A stretch of DNA of 44,112 nt from a bacterium D16-51 (GTDB lineage: Bacteria > Bacillota > Clostridia > Lachnospirales > Lachnospiraceae). A model generated the notes under the pieces. That model was not told where the DNA came from and made no database searches. It saw only the letters and a list, made by a program, of their open reading frames with translations. The stretch lies in contig RAYE01000051.1 of assembly GCA_003612285.1 (NCBI GenBank), forward strand, positions 1 through 44,112, read 5' to 3'. This document shows, in pieces, positions 14,217 to 22,317 of this stretch. Numbering within the stretch: the stretch's first letter is position 1; each line of letters starts with the position of its first letter. The position numbers and the translations under genes are program-made.

Positions 14217-17189
14217 TTATACATTCTTTTCCTTCATAATTTCCTTTAAAATTTTCTTCCCCAACGATGTTGTTATCTTATTTTTTTCATTTTCCCAATC
14301 TAAAACCTTTTCATCTGTAAACTCTGCACCTTGGCTTCTATATTGGTAAAATTGATACAAAGCCTGTATTTTATCCAATTCATAGGCGATTTTACCATTA
14401 ATATCCGATTTCCCCCTATTATACACATCCCATACCTTCTTACACTGCAGCATATTCCCTATATAACTATATGTATCATGCATTAGAAGGACACGCATCC
14501 TGAAATCTTCAAGCTCCCTGCGCTCCTCTGTATCCTCACTTGGAACAGCATCCCCAACGTCTATTTCTGCCCAGTCATGGATTAAAACAGCATCTAATAC
14601 TTTCTTTTTATCATAATTCTTATAATCCATTTCCTTTGGAGGTTCTTCCGGTAAATAAAGCATTCCCAGCATCCAAGTATAATAAATATGCTCTGCAACA
14701 TTTTCATACGGTTTATTTATTACATCATTTATTATTCCCTGTTCCCATCCCTTCCGTACAATATTTTTAACACCATATAATTTCTCATATAAAAAATAAG
14801 GGAAATATGTCTTTTTCTCAATATCCTCCTTTAACATTGTCAGATAAGCCCTAAAATCTATATTAATATTACCCTGCTCTTTTTGCAGGGTGATATCAAT
14901 AATTTCCTTTAAATGCCGTATACGTCCTTCACTTAAACCATCTTTCCCTAACCTGGCCTGTACCAAAGAACACAATGTAAACAAGTTAATTTGAAAATTC
15001 AAATCTTCCATACCTTTTACAGATGACAAATAATGCTCTATGCGGTTCATAAGGACATTATAGGTAATATCTATACTATTTGTGCCATCATCATTGTAAT
15101 TATACATCCTGCTGTCTGGTTTTCTGGGAACATCCCCATAATATTCTAAATGAAACCCCCTGTTTATCTGGTTTGCCACAGGATAATTTAATAGCATTTT
15201 TAAGTATGCTTCCCTCTTATCCTTTTTCCCGAGATATACCAGGCTTATAATTACAGACCGCAGCAGTAAATGCGCATCCCTTTCTTCCTGTTCCGTCTGC
15301 ATTACTTCTTTCTCGATTAACTGTTCATACAAATCATTATAATAATTCTCCAGCATTGATAAAATATCTGCCCTCAAACTCTTATGCGTTATCCGCCCCA
15401 TCATATAAAGAGCCTGGGACTTTGCAAGAATCCGCCCCTCCCCATATACCTGCTTACATTTATCAAGGATTAATTCCTGGACTTCAAGGCTTTCATTAAT
15501 CAAAGGCTTAATAAATATATTTACATCCTTTGGAAATAAATATTCCAATTCACCAATATCTTCTTTTCCACTAAAATTTTTAATTTTGCCCACATAATAA
15601 TATGCAATTAAAAAATTAGAAATTGTCTTATGCTGGTGAATCAAATTCCATTCCCTGTTATTTCTTGCAATTTCATCCTGTGAAAATTTTTTATTGGTCA
15701 TAAAATATTCATATGACATTCTTGCGCTATCTTCAAAATCGTCAGTATCCCTTAAATATGCCATACAATAATTTTTATACAAATCACTTATAGAATCCAA
15801 ACCACTCAGTACATCGCTGTCATAGCATTTTTTAAACACATTTAAAATGTTAAAATCTACCTCATCCAAATCAAATCTATCCAAATAACTATTTATATCT
15901 TCAGTCAAATCCCTGTTTCCATCAATTTTAGTAAAAAAATGTATAAATTTTTTCCATTTATCCGTTTCATAATTGTTAATTGCTTTGAATCTAAATGTAT
16001 AAAGCATCCTTGCATACATATACGTATATTTTTTTCTTTCCCTGTATACATAAATATTTGTTCTTTCGCCAATGCACACAATTTTTTTATGTGCCGAAAA
16101 ATCGTTTATATAATCATTAAAATATTTCGCAGTTTTTAAGGTTGTCCTAAAATAATTTTCATTGCCGTCAATTATAATGATATAAGGAATATCCGGCTGT
16201 GCCTTCACCAATACATTCAGCCTCTCCAAATCCTTGTACATTACATTTTTCATTTCCTGTTCACCCAGCCCGGAGTTTCCAATCACTGTATCATAAAAGT
16301 GCAAATTAATATAAAATGGACAAAAGGAAAATCCATTGTCCAGGCAGTATCTATATAAATATATGTACAAAATTGACAAAAACGTATTCTTTCCAGTTCC
16401 ATCCGGACCCGCTATTTTAATCAGATTCCCTTTCTTTTGGTTTAAAATAACATCCTTGACAAAATCAAAAATATTTCCGTCAACTTCAACCCTGCCTTTA
16501 TCATTACATATATCTATACATAACTTAAACAAATCAGAATATATTTCTATATCCTGTTCTGAAAGCTCTTCCTTCCTATACCTTTCTTTAATATAATTTT
16601 TCATAATAAATTCATGAAGTTCCCGTAGTAAAACACTTTCAGCAACCTTTGAACATCCATCCCTCTTTATCTTTTTTATCTCATCAATTACCCTCTGATT
16701 TCCGCTTTCTATCTTCGCAGAAATACTCTCCTCCTTCTTATCCAATTCTTTCTTCAACTCTTTGACTATTGCATCTATTGTTTCGGCAGACATAAACAAA
16801 TCCGTATCATCTATCTGCATTCTGTAAAAATTACAAAGAATATCCAGAGAATCATCTATAAGCTTTTTTACTTTATCCTGCTGCCTCTTACTGCCTGCTT
16901 TTGAATAAGAAATTGCTTTTGAATAAATAGTTTCCTTCATCACTTCCCTGTCTGATTTATTTCCAAACAGGCAGACTTTAACGTCAAGCAATAACTCTGA
17001 TAAGATATATTCAGAAATCCCCTGAAAGTCTATTTCTTCTGCCAACTCACATATCTCATTTATATTATTCTGCCTTTCTATATAGCTCAAAATAGACCTG
17101 CTGATTTCCCCATCCTTTTTCTTGTCAATCAAATAATCTTTTCCCGCATCCAACCCTAATCCCGCTAAATAATCTATAAAAAGACTCAT
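14217..17189 (-). CDS. STAND-like P-loop NTPase fused to a YfbR/HDDC2-type HD phosphohydrolase
   Basis: 990 residues, apparently intact. Residues 1-190 are helical (DYLAGLGLDAGKDYL start, coiled-coil-like 130-180). A P-loop NTPase domain follows, with Walker A GPDGTGKNT at 261-269, Walker B IIIIDGNE at 337-344 and a sensor-like KIVCIGERTN at 369-378, as in NACHT/STAND proteins. About 400-790 is a long helical region, probably a sensor. The C-terminus (about 800-980) is a full HD domain: RKGW, AEH (H834), HDWAE (H871, D872, E875), D880 and ELDK (D939). The spacing matches the catalytic residues of the YfbR 5'-deoxynucleotidase family. The plausible role is a triggered nucleotide-degrading defence enzyme, by inference. 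GGGGGG lies just before the ATG. It has its own promoter and no operon partner. Confidence 0.85.
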   Translation of the reverse strand: MSLFIDYLAGLGLDAGKDYLIDKKKDGEISRSILSYIERQNNINEICELAEEIDFQGISEYILSELLLDVKVCLFGNKSDREVMKETIYSKAISYSKAGSKRQQDKVKKLIDDSLDILCNFYRMQIDDTDLFMSAETIDAIVKELKKELDKKEESISAKIESGNQRVIDEIKKIKRDGCSKVAESVLLRELHEFIMKNYIKERYRKEELSEQDIEIYSDLFKLCIDICNDKGRVEVDGNIFDFVKDVILNQKKGNLIKIAGPDGTGKNTFLSILYIYLYRYCLDNGFSFCPFYINLHFYDTVIGNSGLGEQEMKNVMYKDLERLNVLVKAQPDIPYIIIIDGNENYFRTTLKTAKYFNDYINDFSAHKKIVCIGERTNIYVYRERKKYTYMYARMLYTFRFKAINNYETDKWKKFIHFFTKIDGNRDLTEDINSYLDRFDLDEVDFNILNVFKKCYDSDVLSGLDSISDLYKNYCMAYLRDTDDFEDSARMSYEYFMTNKKFSQDEIARNNREWNLIHQHKTISNFLIAYYYVGKIKNFSGKEDIGELEYLFPKDVNIFIKPLINESLEVQELILDKCKQVYGEGRILAKSQALYMMGRITHKSLRADILSMLENYYNDLYEQLIEKEVMQTEQEERDAHLLLRSVIISLVYLGKKDKREAYLKMLLNYPVANQINRGFHLEYYGDVPRKPDSRMYNYNDDGTNSIDITYNVLMNRIEHYLSSVKGMEDLNFQINLFTLCSLVQARLGKDGLSEGRIRHLKEIIDITLQKEQGNINIDFRAYLTMLKEDIEKKTYFPYFLYEKLYGVKNIVRKGWEQGIINDVINKPYENVAEHIYYTWMLGMLYLPEEPPKEMDYKNYDKKKVLDAVLIHDWAEIDVGDAVPSEDTEERRELEDFRMRVLLMHDTYSYIGNMLQCKKVWDVYNRGKSDINGKIAYELDKIQALYQFYQYRSQGAEFTDEKVLDWENEKNKITTSLGKKILKEIMKEKNV

Positions 17190-17219
17190 AAAATCCCCCC
17201 TAATGACAACATTTTTAAT

Positions 17220-17248
17220 ATATTACCATATTCTGCCAATATAAGCAA
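17220..17248 (-). promoter_or_regulatory. Putative promoter of the NTPase-HD gene
   Basis: On the minus strand TTGCTT (17243-17248), a 17-base spacer and TAATAT (17220-17225) lie 31 bases before the ATG. A GGGGGG ribosome binding site sits between them. Confidence 0.45.
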
Positions 17249-17362
17249 TTTGAAAAAGCATTAAAAGATACTGTTAACACCCACTCCCAAATGAGCAAAA
17301 TGCGGATGCGCAAGCAGATGCAAAGAGCGCATAAGCGCGGGTTTCGCGAATGCAGAAGTTAG

Positions 17363-17388
17363 GTTGGATGCTCCTTGGAGCGTCCAAC
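17363..17388. repeat. Second copy of the GTTGGA hairpin repeat
   Basis: The 26 bases are identical to 3043-3068 and are followed by the shared phrase GCACAGGTGGAA. The preceding 80 bases contain small GC-rich palindromes (GCGCATAAGCGC, TTCGCGAA). It lies in the 350-base gap between the NTPase-HD gene and the Uma2 gene, together with the transposase fragment. Confidence 0.6.
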
Positions 17389-17440
17389 CGCACAGGTGGA
17401 AAATTTTTAATGTAAGAATTGACAATCTAATATTTATTAG

Positions 17441-17539
17441 CAGAAGAAAACGAAGATGGTTTTTATGAGTACACTGGAAGCTGGCATTGAAGCATCCTGT
17501 GTATTGATGGACACGTGGTTTACCAATGACTTTCTGTAA
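17441..17539 (+). pseudogene. Fragment of an IS4-like DDE transposase
   Basis: A 32-codon frame closed by stops at both ends (TAG before 17441, TAA at 17537). It reads QKKTKMVFMSTLEAGIEAS and then CVLMDTWFTNDFL. The VLMDTWFT block is the signature around the second catalytic Asp of IS4-family transposases, and AGIEA before it also fits the family. There is no start, ribosome site or flanking terminal repeat, so this is a relic. Its last base touches the stop codon of the convergent Uma2 gene. Confidence 0.6.
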
Positions 17540-18085
17540 CTACACACTTATCCTCTCAAAATCAATTTCAAAGTCTTCATATATTCCAGCCTTTACTCTA
17601 TCTGAAAAGGAATATTGTCTAAAGATATCATGTTCAAAATTATAAACCATTATCAACCGTTTCGTTGGATCAACAATCCAATATTCCCTAACTCCTGCCG
17701 CCCTATATTTAAACAGTTTTTTATTGTAATCCATTGAACGGCTTGAAGATGAAACAATTTCTATAATCCAGTCAGGTGCACCCTTGCACCCTTCATCTGT
17801 AAGCTTATTCTTGTCACAAATTACGGATATATCAGGCTCAAGGTAAATATCATTATCCGCATTCAAAAATACTGCAAATGGAGCTGGATAGACTTCACAG
17901 TCTCCATTTTTACTATGAATATAATTCCCTATTGCCCAATCCAAAAAATGTACAAGTTTTTGATGAATTCTATCAGGCGCTGCCAGCATATATAATTCGC
18001 CGTCAATCAGTTCAGCCCTTTGTCTGTCTGGTAAATTGTAAATATCGTCAATAGTATAATTTTCTATTTTTCTTGCTGCATCCAT
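17540..18085 (-). CDS. Uma2-family (DUF820) PD-(D/E)XK protein
   Basis: 181 residues, the usual length. The family pattern is complete: a start resembling YTIDDIYNLPD, the ELIDGELYML strand, EPDISVI (D85), PDWIIEIVS (E109), an Asn-Lys pair near 121-123, and the hallmark KYRAAGVREYWIVDP. Uma2 proteins have a restriction-endonuclease fold, are found in many copies in cyanobacteria and in scattered Firmicutes, and mostly lack a proven function. The D85/E109/K123 set suggests a metal-dependent nuclease site. GGAG lies ten bases before the ATG. It stands alone between the polysaccharide cluster and the transposase scrap. Confidence 0.9.
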   Translation of the reverse strand: MDAARKIENYTIDDIYNLPDRQRAELIDGELYMLAAPDRIHQKLVHFLDWAIGNYIHSKNGDCEVYPAPFAVFLNADNDIYLEPDISVICDKNKLTDEGCKGAPDWIIEIVSSSSRSMDYNKKLFKYRAAGVREYWIVDPTKRLIMVYNFEHDIFRQYSFSDRVKAGIYEDFEIDFERISV

Positions 18086-18164
18086 CTAAATCACACTCCT
18101 TTTCAATAGAATATCAAACTTTTACAAGCATAACAAGCATATTTTAATGAAAAATCTGAACACC

Positions 18165-18186
18165 GAAAAAGGAAGTGCCTTTTCCA
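18165..18186 (-). terminator. Probable terminator of the polysaccharide cluster
   Basis: On the minus strand GGAAAAGG-CACTT-CCTTTTTC forms a short stem ending in a T-rich arm, about 75 bases beyond the last gene of the cluster. A second hairpin (18191-18222, arms AACC/GGTT with nested CTCC/GGAG) precedes it. Confidence 0.4.
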
Positions 18187-18260
18187 AACCAACCTGGTAA
18201 CTCCGTTACAGGAGAACAGGGTTGTTGACCCACACAAGCTTGTAGAATTTAATTGCAAAA

Positions 18261-19883
18261 CTATGGTTCATCTATTTTATACACATACATATATGAGCTA
18301 TTTGGAATATTATAGAACTCTCCTTTGGCATATTCGACATCTGTATCACTTATATATTCACTTTTCTCAATCAGCTCCAATTTTCCATCGCCAATCAGGC
18401 TTCGTATATTTTCAATATCTTCCTCCTGTATAGCTGCCGCTATGCTATAAAAGATGACGCAGTCGCCCTTTTTTACTGATTTGGCACTGCTCCTTTTTAT
18501 ACATTGGGGTCCAAGTCCCCCTGGTAACATCTTGTCATAATTTTTAATCCGCATAATGTCTAAATCAAATGTGTTCCCATAGAAAGTAATGAAAACCGGG
18601 TTATATTCTTCTATCATTTCATAAACCATCTTCTCTGATATTCTATTTTTTCTCAACCTAAATTCAGCCTGAAAATTTAATACAAATGTGACAAATATCC
18701 CTAATAAAGCTCCCATATAAATCAGTTTTGCCGCTATAGCTGCTTCTCTTTTTCTGAATCCCCAAAAAAACTCTATTCCCATGGCACACAGAAACAATAT
18801 CAGCGGTTCTATCACCAACATATGCCTGCTTGGACTATAGGTTAATTTTCCCATTAAAATCATAATGCATGTAAGAAACAGGCAGATATCAACAAAGGGA
18901 GCAGCCAGATGTTTTTTATAATGTATCCAAAGAATCCCCGCTAAAACAGCCAAAAATACCGCGAAGGAAAGTATGTCAGAGATAAGATTTTGTTCCTTAT
19001 AAACAAAAAAGCTCCGAATCAGCGTTGCCGTATTATGAACAAAAAAATTTATAATATATGTAAATTTATTTTCCACGCCTTCCAACTGAAATAGAAACTG
19101 CCCTTCGGTGCCTGTATTCCAATTAATTGACCTTCCTAAAAGACCGTATTCCTGTAATTTCATAAGCAGAGGGATGCACATAATAAGGGATAAAACACTG
19201 GAAATAATTGCTTTTATCAATTCCTGTGTTTTCTTTCGATAAGCAAAATAGACATATAGGGATATATATAGTGAGAAAACATAAACAAACATTTGATAGC
19301 TGGCATAGCATTCCCAGGCGCATATTATGGCAGCTGCTATTACATTTATTTTTCCTTTTTCAACGATCCAGAAATAGGAAAGCATACATAACAGCATTGC
19401 TGTCACCCCGATGGAATATGGTTCAGCTTGTGATGCATATATAATATTTTCCCATGAAAAAGTAATTAAAACCACTGAAAAAAATACTGCAAATCTATTA
19501 TGACACACTTTTACTAACAGATAAGTAATTAACACTATATTCATTATTGAGAAAACCAGCGAAGGCAGCCGGCCTAAAATAATATTTCCAATATATCCCC
19601 ATTTTTCATCAATTAGTAATGAAATAATTCCCACTTGGAATGGTGCATAAGTCCAGCCAATATCTCTATAATTCAGTCTTTTTATAAAGTTTTCACCTAA
19701 ACGGCACAATGATGCTACTAATCCAATATCATCATAGTGGGTAAAATGCTGCCATGATAATAAGCCCCTTATACAGATTCCGACAAGTAAAGTTAAGAAC
19801 ACTAATATTTTCCAGGCATACTCTTTCTGGGATATGCTGTTTTCCATCCGTTTGGCATCTTTTAAACCCTGTTGTTTTCTCAT
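18261..19883 (-). CDS. Polytopic GT-C (PMT/GT39-like) glycosyltransferase
   Basis: 540 residues with about eleven hydrophobic helices and a C-terminal extracytoplasmic domain of about 110 residues (from about 430). The first external loop after helix 1 carries HYDD, the position of the catalytic acidic pair in PMT/ArnT-type enzymes that use lipid-linked sugars. With the GtrA-like and GT2 genes just upstream it forms the expected third member of a polysaccharide side-chain modification set: the GT2 charges undecaprenyl phosphate, GtrA flips it, and this protein transfers the sugar outside. The start at 19883 has GGAGG nine bases before it and overlaps the preceding stop (ATGA); an upstream in-frame extension is weaker. 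Last gene of the cluster. Confidence 0.8.
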   Translation of the reverse strand: MRKQQGLKDAKRMENSISQKEYAWKILVFLTLLVGICIRGLLSWQHFTHYDDIGLVASLCRLGENFIKRLNYRDIGWTYAPFQVGIISLLIDEKWGYIGNIILGRLPSLVFSIMNIVLITYLLVKVCHNRFAVFFSVVLITFSWENIIYASQAEPYSIGVTAMLLCMLSYFWIVEKGKINVIAAAIICAWECYASYQMFVYVFSLYISLYVYFAYRKKTQELIKAIISSVLSLIMCIPLLMKLQEYGLLGRSINWNTGTEGQFLFQLEGVENKFTYIINFFVHNTATLIRSFFVYKEQNLISDILSFAVFLAVLAGILWIHYKKHLAAPFVDICLFLTCIMILMGKLTYSPSRHMLVIEPLILFLCAMGIEFFWGFRKREAAIAAKLIYMGALLGIFVTFVLNFQAEFRLRKNRISEKMVYEMIEEYNPVFITFYGNTFDLDIMRIKNYDKMLPGGLGPQCIKRSSAKSVKKGDCVIFYSIAAAIQEEDIENIRSLIGDGKLELIEKSEYISDTDVEYAKGEFYNIPNSSYMYVYKIDEP

Positions 19884-20509
19884 TGTGCACTGCCTCCTTC
19901 CTGCTGCATAAATAGTTTTTTCCATTTATCAATGTTGTATGACTTTGTACATACCGCATCAAACTGTATCCCTTCAGCCGCTATCTGCGCAGCATAAGTT
20001 TCTATTTTTTCCGGCTGTCCCTGCAATTCAGGGGATACCAGGCACATTTTATAGCCCATCTGCATAATTTGCCTGTATACCTTATTGTCTACTGGCAGTT
20101 TCGTAAATGTGTCCACCCACACCCAGCATACTTTTCCTGCCATTGCCCTTAGTGTATCCATACCTTCATATTCTGAATACCGTATGGCAATATTTTTTTC
20201 CCCTGCATCTGCCAAAAGTTTAATCATAGGAAATGTGGAATCCAAAAAGAAATATTTTTCCACACCGTAACCCTTAACCAATTCAAGGGCTTTATGTTCA
20301 ATCCGCTCACTTTTTATATTTAAAATCATTGTACCGTGATGGTACTCTTTCAAGTATTCCTCAAAATCCTCACCAGCTTCAAATGGATTATGCTGGATGT
20401 AAATTCTTCCGTTTAAGCCGTCTCGCAGATCCAGTTCAACGCCATACTCTGCTGGCGTCTTTAACAGTTCCTCCTTTGTGTTTACCCTGTGGCTTATATA
20501 TTCTGTCAT
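19880..20509 (-). CDS. GDPD/PI-PLC-like TIM-barrel protein
   Basis: 209 residues. ISHRVN (H7, R8), GVELDLRD (E24, D26) and IYIQHNPF (H40) near the start are the conserved His/Glu-Asp/His trio of the glycerophosphodiester phosphodiesterase fold. Later strands (MILNIKSE, CWVWVDTF) fit the barrel. It is shorter than the usual 240-residue GDPD, and the C-terminal Trp-Lys motif region is compressed. No signal peptide is present, so it acts in the cytosol. Related small GDPD-like proteins occur in surface polysaccharide clusters. It might hydrolyse a phosphodiester intermediate; the glycerophosphotransferase in the same operon makes a glycerophosphoryl substrate conceivable. The start overlaps the upstream stop by ATGA. 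Confidence 0.75.
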   Translation of the reverse strand: MTEYISHRVNTKEELLKTPAEYGVELDLRDGLNGRIYIQHNPFEAGEDFEEYLKEYHHGTMILNIKSERIEHKALELVKGYGVEKYFFLDSTFPMIKLLADAGEKNIAIRYSEYEGMDTLRAMAGKVCWVWVDTFTKLPVDNKVYRQIMQMGYKMCLVSPELQGQPEKIETYAAQIAAEGIQFDAVCTKSYNIDKWKKLFMQQEGGSAQ

Positions 20510-21210
20510 GATATGCCGCCTTTCTTCAGTTTTCTGCTAAACCCAACTGTCCTTTTAATAAATTTCCATTTAGAAACAAATCCTGTATTCCAGTGAGATG
20601 TACCATGCACCCTTTTAGGAAACATGACATCAAACCGCTCTATATGTAATCCTGATTTTTGCGCCATAAACAGTGCATATAAATCCAATGAAAAGTCTTT
20701 CGGAGGATTTATCCATGTCTCGAAAAATTTTTTGCTGAATACGTTAGGCTGGGCATTTACATCATATAGCTTTACCCCCATATACAATGTTTCAAATGCG
20801 CTCATCCCACTTGTAAAAAACTGGTCGAATAAAGGACGGCCTTTTCTGTTTCCCTTGATAAATAACTCCTCTGCATAATTTCTTTTCTCAATAATATCCA
20901 GCGCTTTAAGCAAATCAGCAGGGTCAGTCTGCATATCCGCATGTGTCCAGCCTATAAATTCACCCGTACTAACTTTTAGCCCCTGTACAATACCGTAGCC
21001 ATATCCTTGATTTACCTCTACACGTATTGCCTTTGCGAAAGGATATTTAGGCAAAAGTGTATTTAATACTTCCGGGGAACTGTCTGTGGAACCATTATCT
21101 ACCAAAACCACCTCTATATCGTCCCTTTTGATAATTCCGTCAAAACGCTCCAATATTAACGGAATATTGTCAGCCTCATCATAACAGGGAATTACAACTG
21201 ATAATTTCAT
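20506..21210 (-). CDS. GT2 (DPM1/GtrB-like) polyprenyl-phosphate sugar synthase
   Basis: 234 residues. The GT-A fold opens MKLSVVIPCYDEADNIPLI, continues with VVLVDNGSTDSS, and has the DPM-type metal motif HADMQTD at about 92-98 where ordinary GT2s have DxD. No C-terminal membrane helices are present, unlike full GtrB, so membrane contact must come from partners. The probable reaction is transfer of a sugar from an NDP donor to undecaprenyl phosphate on the cytoplasmic face. The GtrA-like gene is directly upstream with a one-base gap, and a GT-C gene lies downstream, which supports a GtrA/B/C-type set. Confidence 0.85.
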   Translation of the reverse strand: MKLSVVIPCYDEADNIPLILERFDGIIKRDDIEVVLVDNGSTDSSPEVLNTLLPKYPFAKAIRVEVNQGYGYGIVQGLKVSTGEFIGWTHADMQTDPADLLKALDIIEKRNYAEELFIKGNRKGRPLFDQFFTSGMSAFETLYMGVKLYDVNAQPNVFSKKFFETWINPPKDFSLDLYALFMAQKSGLHIERFDVMFPKRVHGTSHWNTGFVSKWKFIKRTVGFSRKLKKGGIS

Positions 21211-21211
21211 C

Positions 21212-21613
21212 CTATCTTAAATCTCCTTCTTTCTTAATAAATACAAAATATTTCTGCCCCAGAAAATTAAGCACAGTGCTTACAAATGTTGCGCATAGAA
21301 ATGCCACTATCCGCATGGCGGCAAGCAGCATTACCAGTTTATTTATTCCAGCATTCACACATGCTGACACTGCATACAGCATGGCATATTTCATAATTTC
21401 AGCTTTAGAAAATCCTTTACTTCCAAATGTCCATATTTTATTTATGACAAATCCTACTGCGGCGCCGCATATGTATGATACAGCTTTCGATATGGATATA
21501 TTGGCGTCCCAATATAATAAAAGATTATATACAATGTAGTCTGTTGCAACTGCGCTTCCTCCCCCAACTAAAAATCGCAGCACTTCCGTCTTCCGTATCT
21601 GGTTTTTTTCCAT
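21212..21613 (-). CDS. GtrA-like four-helix membrane protein
   Basis: 133 residues with four hydrophobic helices. The family start RFLVGGGSAVATDYIVYNLLL and the end NFLGQKYFVF are typical. GtrA-family proteins are thought to flip undecaprenyl-phosphate sugars. The first 46 bases overlap the 3' end of the HAD gene in another frame; the ribosome site GGAGGAGG lies within the HAD coding sequence, four bases before the ATG. Such a long overlap ties their expression together. Confidence 0.9.
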   Translation of the reverse strand: MEKNQIRKTEVLRFLVGGGSAVATDYIVYNLLLYWDANISISKAVSYICGAAVGFVINKIWTFGSKGFSKAEIMKYAMLYAVSACVNAGINKLVMLLAAMRIVAFLCATFVSTVLNFLGQKYFVFIKKEGDLR

Positions 21614-22317
21614 ACATCCTCCTCCATATAGATATACCTCTCCAGTTCTTCCATTCTGGTGATTTCCAAAGTCTTCTTAACTTCCCTGCCTTTCCGAAGC
21701 CTGCCGTATGGGTTAAACCAGACTGGGCGTATCCCTGCATCTGAAGCCCCTATTACATCCTTTTCATAGCTGTCACCCACATAAATCATTTCTGATGGCG
21801 GCATTCCCAATTTATGTATTGTCATGTCAAATATTCTCCTGTCAGGCTTTTCCGCTCCAGCCTCCTCACTAGAGACAAATACATCCACAAAATCTGCTAT
21901 CCCAAGCTCCCTGAGCTTCCTGTGCTGGATATGCGCAGTCAGGTCAGTGCATACGGCAACTTTAACCCCACTTCGGTTTAAACGCTGCAAAAGTTCCCAC
22001 ACACCCGGTCCAGGGCACATGTATTTAAGCATATAACCCCAATATACATCATATAATTCAAGACTGTATTTTACCGGGTTCAGCCCAAGATATTCCGATG
22101 CCTTCTGGAAATATATGATACGATTATGCTGCGCTGCGCAGTTTCTTAAAGCCTTTTTTGTCTGTTCCCTGCCTTTTTGAAAGGCTTTCAGAAATTCCTC
22201 ATAGGCAATCTGCACTTCAGCGCACAACCACTTTCCTGCTGCTTCTATGGCTTGCTCATTTACCGCATCATAATTATATAATGTATTGTCTAAATCAAAT
22301 ATAACTGCTTTTACCAT
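21568..22317 (-). CDS. HAD-superfamily phosphatase (subfamily IA)
   Basis: 249 residues. Motif I is FDLDNTLYNYD (D8, D10), motif II CTDLT, the motif III Lys lies in EEAGAEKPDRRIF, and motif IV is VGDSYEKDVIGA. A helical cap sits between motifs I and II at about 15-85. This is the layout of subfamily IA phosphatases acting on sugar phosphates or nucleotides. Its start is one base beyond the stop of the fused membrane-kinase gene, so it probably works on a product of that gene or of the nearby nucleotidyltransferases; the substrate cannot be told. The C-terminal 15 codons are shared with the GtrA start. Confidence 0.88.
   Translation of the reverse strand: MVKAVIFDLDNTLYNYDAVNEQAIEAAGKWLCAEVQIAYEEFLKAFQKGREQTKKALRNCAAQHNRIIYFQKASEYLGLNPVKYSLELYDVYWGYMLKYMCPGPGVWELLQRLNRSGVKVAVCTDLTAHIQHRKLRELGIADFVDVFVSSEEAGAEKPDRRIFDMTIHKLGMPPSEMIYVGDSYEKDVIGASDAGIRPVWFNPYGRLRKGREVKKTLEITRMEELERYIYMEEDVWKKTRYGRRKCCDF

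Noticed and set aside
14003-14224. Open frame of 73 codons on the minus strand
   Set aside because: It lies almost entirely inside the inverted-repeat element and has no ribosome site; a by-product of the GC-rich interior.
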